From Pseudomonadota bacterium (GTDB taxonomy: Bacteria > Pseudomonadota > Gammaproteobacteria > Xanthomonadales > Xanthomonadaceae): a stretch of 16,022 nucleotides of DNA. This document shows positions 13,751 through 16,022 of the stretch, one piece after another. Each line of letters starts with the position of its first letter. The first letter of the stretch is position 1. The stretch spans positions 1-16,022 of the forward strand of contig JAEXRB010000020.1 of the NCBI GenBank assembly GCA_023438325.1, read 5' to 3'. The translations under genes and the position numbers were made by a program. The notes under the pieces are model-generated. The model saw nothing but the letters and a program-made list of their open reading frames with translations, ran no database searches and had not been told where the DNA came from.

Positions 13751-14463
13751 TCGCTGCGCGCGGAAGCCAGATCACCGAGCACCTGCCACGAGCGCAACTC
13801 GCGCCCGCCCAAGTGGTGCAGCAACACACCGCGCATCAAACGCCGCAACTCCCGCAAAGCCGCCGCATCGGGCATGGCATCTTCATGCAATGCCATCAAT
13901 GCGGCACCCGAGATGCTGCCTGCCGACACCTGCTCGCCCACCGCGCGACGCGGGCCGGATTCTGGATCGAAGCGATAGCGCGCTTCTGGATCAATAGCCG
14001 CGCCATCCCCGGCATCCACGCAAAGCTCCAACCCGTAGCCGAGCGCATCGAGCAGGTCGCGTTCGAAACGGCGCAGCTCCCAGCCCGGCGGCGCCTCGGC
14101 TGCCAGCGCGTTGAGGCACTGTGCATAGCGCCAGAACAGCGTTTCGTGCGGATCGTGACGCGGCAACAGACGCAGCAACAATTCGTTGAGATAGAACCCG
14201 GACAGCAGCGCATCACCGCGCAACGTCAGCGCCGTGCCGGCCGCCTCCGTGGCGGCGAGTTGCCACAACTCGCCGCGCTCGCGGCAGGACAACAGCAGTG
14301 GCTGCAAGGGTTGCAACGCCGCGCGCGTCGCCTGTCCGCGTGCGCCGCGCACGCCGCGTGCGATCAGGCCGACGCGACCGTGATCGCGGGTGAAGGCATC
14401 CAGCAGCAGGCTGGTTTCACGATAGGGCCGGGCGTGCAGCACATAGGCAGGCTGGAGATCCAT
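13738..14463 (-). CDS. recO: DNA repair protein RecO
   Basis: This 241-residue protein loads RecA with RecF/RecR at single-strand gaps and anneals SSB-coated DNA. The N-terminal OB fold (about 1-80) shows AYVLHARPYRETSLLLDAF (6-24) and HGRVGLIARGVRG (28-40). The helical part contains SGFYLNELLLRLL (88-100) and HDPHETLFWRYAQCL (103-117), all typical of proteobacterial RecO. Length is normal. It follows era by 45 nt in the rnc-era-recO order common in bacteria. The sequence just before the ATG is pyrimidine-rich (CACTTTTCC) with no clear Shine-Dalgarno, so translation may depend on coupling or a leader. It converges on greB with a 13-bp overlap of the two stop-proximal ends. Confidence 0.94.
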   Translation of the reverse strand: MDLQPAYVLHARPYRETSLLLDAFTRDHGRVGLIARGVRGARGQATRAALQPLQPLLLSCRERGELWQLAATEAAGTALTLRGDALLSGFYLNELLLRLLPRHDPHETLFWRYAQCLNALAAEAPPGWELRRFERDLLDALGYGLELCVDAGDGAAIDPEARYRFDPESGPRRAVGEQVSAGSISGAALMALHEDAMPDAAALRELRRLMRGVLLHHLGGRELRSWQVLGDLASARSDQAS

Positions 14464-14508
14464 GGAAAAGTGGCGTATCGCACGTAACCGGCATTCTGCC
14501 CCGGCCGA

Positions 14509-15402
14509 TCACTCGTACCCGAACCCGCGCAAAGCCGCCTCGTCATCCGACCATGCCTCACGCACCTTGCACCAAAGCTCGAGGAACACCTTGCGTTCGA
14601 ACTGCTGCTCGATGGCGATGCGCGCGGATTGACCGATGGAACGCATGCGCGTGCCACCGGCGCCGATGACGATGGCCTTCTGGCCATTGCGCTCGACATG
14701 GATGGTCGCGGCAATGCGCAGCAGCTTGCCCTCGTCGGTGTAGGTGTCGATGGTGACGGTCGTGGCGTAAGGCAACTCCGCACCGAGTTGGCGCATCAGT
14801 TGCTCGCGGATGAGTTCGGCAACGAGGAAGCGCTCGCTGCGATCGGTAATCTCGTCCTCGCCGAACAAGGCCTCCGATTCAGGCAACAAGCCGATCAGGC
14901 CACGGCGCAAATCGTCCAGGCCCACGCCTTTTTCGGCCGATACCGGGAACACCTCGACGAAATCCCGTCCTTCGGTCACCTTGGCCATGAAGGGCAACAA
15001 TTCGCCCTTGTCGCGAATGCGATCCACCTTGTTGATGACCAGCACGCGCGGCAAGCCACTCTCAGCCAACACGGCGAAGGCGGCTTCGTCTTCGTCGCGC
15101 CACTGCCCAGCTTCGATCACCAGCACGCCGAGCTGCACATCAGCCAGGGAGCCACGCGCAGCGCGATTCATGTAGCGATTGATGGCGCGCTTGCCATCGC
15201 TGTGCAGGCCGGGCGTATCGACGAACACGATCTGCCCCGCATCACTGGTATCGATGGCAAGAATGCGATGCCGCGTGGTCTGCGCCTTGGGCGAGACGAT
15301 GCTGACCTTGTAGCCGACCACGGCATTGATCAGGGTGGACTTGCCGACATTGGGCCGTCCGATGACGGCAACCAGGCCGGCACGAAAATGCGATTCGCTC
15401 AT
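14509..15402 (-). CDS. era: GTPase Era
   Basis: This 297-residue essential GTPase binds 16S rRNA during 30S subunit maturation at the inner face of the membrane. G-motifs are in order: GRPNVGKS (15-22, P-loop), QTTRHR (41-46, switch I), DTPG (62-65), NKVD (124-127) and SAEKG (155-159). The C-terminal KH domain has the GAGGTRMRSIG loop (247-257) and a terminal helix ending GFGYE. Length matches the family. It starts 24 nt after rnc and precedes recO, the standard operon. No strong Shine-Dalgarno is visible before the ATG, which fits coupled expression with rnc. Confidence 0.97.
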   Translation of the reverse strand: MSESHFRAGLVAVIGRPNVGKSTLINAVVGYKVSIVSPKAQTTRHRILAIDTSDAGQIVFVDTPGLHSDGKRAINRYMNRAARGSLADVQLGVLVIEAGQWRDEDEAAFAVLAESGLPRVLVINKVDRIRDKGELLPFMAKVTEGRDFVEVFPVSAEKGVGLDDLRRGLIGLLPESEALFGEDEITDRSERFLVAELIREQLMRQLGAELPYATTVTIDTYTDEGKLLRIAATIHVERNGQKAIVIGAGGTRMRSIGQSARIAIEQQFERKVFLELWCKVREAWSDDEAALRGFGYE

Positions 15403-15426
15403 GGATGCTCGCGAAATGAGGAAAAA

Positions 15427-16022
15427 TCAATCAGGAAGACGTTCGAGGATGTCACGCGCAGCGCGCTGCTCGGCCTGCCGGCGCGAGCTGCCGTCGGCAC
15501 TGGCCTCCATCGCGGGAGATACGAGGCGGCAGGCGACATCGAAGATCCGGTCGTGCTCGTCACCGCGTGTTTGGAGCAAAACATACTCAGGCAGCGGCAA
15601 GCCACGCGCCTGCAACCACTCCTGCAACCGGGTCTTGGCATCCTTTTCGGTGCCCGTCTCGGCCAGTGTGACGAAACGTGGCTCGAACCAGCGCAGTGCA
15701 GCGCTCCGGCAAGCCTCGAAACCTGCATCAAGGTGAATCGCACCGACGATAGCCTCCAGCGCATCGGCCAGGATCGAATCACGCCGATAGCCGCCACTCT
15801 TGAGTTCACCCGGCCCCAATTCAAGCAGATCACCCAGTGCCAGTTCCCTCGCAATGCCGGCAAGGGATTCCTCACGCACCAGTTGCGCACGTGCACGCGT
15901 GAGCCAGCCTTCATCGGCTTGTGGAAATCGGTGGTAAAGCGCCTCGGCGACGATCAGGTTGACCAGGCCATCGCCAAGAAACTCCAGACGCTCGTTGTTC
16001 CTGCCACTGGCGCTGCGATGCG
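15427..16022 (-). CDS. rnc: ribonuclease III (N-terminus beyond the window)
   Basis: The last 197 codons of rnc, which cleaves double-stranded RNA in rRNA processing and mRNA turnover. Reading continues open to the right edge, so the start codon and roughly the first 30 residues are missing. The visible part begins HRSASGRNNERLEFLGD, the signature of the nuclease domain. The catalytic Asp and Glu of LADALEAIVG lie downstream, matching E. coli Asp114 and Glu117. The dsRNA-binding domain follows (DAKTRLQEWLQ, GLPLPEYVLLQTRGDEHDRIF, SRRQAEQRAARDIL). The internal ATG at 15877-15879 is not the start, because the family sequence continues upstream of it. It is the first visible gene of rnc-era-recO. 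Confidence 0.95.
   Translation of the reverse strand, partial: HRSASGRNNERLEFLGDGLVNLIVAEALYHRFPQADEGWLTRARAQLVREESLAGIARELALGDLLELGPGELKSGGYRRDSILADALEAIVGAIHLDAGFEACRSAALRWFEPRFVTLAETGTEKDAKTRLQEWLQARGLPLPEYVLLQTRGDEHDRIFDVACRLVSPAMEASADGSSRRQAEQRAARDILERLPD

Noticed and set aside
1..16022. CRISPR arrays, tRNA or rRNA genes, insertion sequences, prophage or defence islands
   Set aside because: No regularly spaced repeats, no tRNA-like cloverleaf noticed, no transposase or integrase motifs; all long frames are housekeeping or regulatory genes.

Overview
The window is GC-rich chromosomal DNA from a gammaproteobacterium, most likely of the Xanthomonadaceae/Lysobacteraceae group. The evidence for this is the 41-residue zinc-free ribosomal protein L36, the AguA/AguB agmatine pathway, an Ax21-like outer-membrane protein and the dapD-yffB-dapE and rnc-era-recO gene orders. 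Coding density is very high. No stretch over 300 bases lacks a gene, and I see no tRNA, rRNA, CRISPR array, transposase, integrase or att-like repeat, so this looks like core genome rather than a mobile island. The assignment rests on recalled family features; no database search was run.

Layout, left to right. (1) 3-455 (-) encodes a HemJ/CopD-like four-helix membrane protein. It is divergent from rpmJ (561-686, +), which has its own sigma70-type promoter and a strong intrinsic terminator. A small secreted BamE/SmpA-like protein follows (913-1254, +). (2) 1366-8662 (+) is a tight same-strand run: agmatine deiminase (aguA), N-carbamoylputrescine amidase (aguB), a TraB/PrgY-family membrane protein, an 880-residue REC-REC-PAS-GGDEF-EAL cyclic-di-GMP protein, and exonuclease I (sbcB). 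Junctions are -8, +8, +44 and -1 nt. aguA and aguB together convert agmatine to putrescine, and the c-di-GMP protein and sbcB are linked by a TGATG stop/start. (3) 12308 down to 8682 (-) is an apparent operon dapD, yffB, dapE, then a lipoprotein-type aldose (PQQ) dehydrogenase. DapD and DapE are the succinylase-branch enzymes of lysine/diaminopimelate synthesis.

(4) 12379-13079 (+) holds an Ax21-like outer-membrane beta-barrel gene. It is preceded by a 49-codon candidate leader ORF with an excellent ribosome-binding site whose stop overlaps the barrel gene's start region. (5) greB (13247-13750, +) converges on recO and overlaps it by 13 bp. (6) rnc (cut by the window's right edge), era and recO form the classical minus-strand operon.

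The most unusual signals are the candidate leader ORF, a set of one inverted and three direct CGGGCCG copies in the aguA leader, the degenerate first receiver and the inserted loop of the c-di-GMP protein, and the mixed polyamine / TraB / c-di-GMP / DNA-repair operon. Nothing I can see amounts to a clear new defence or mobile system.
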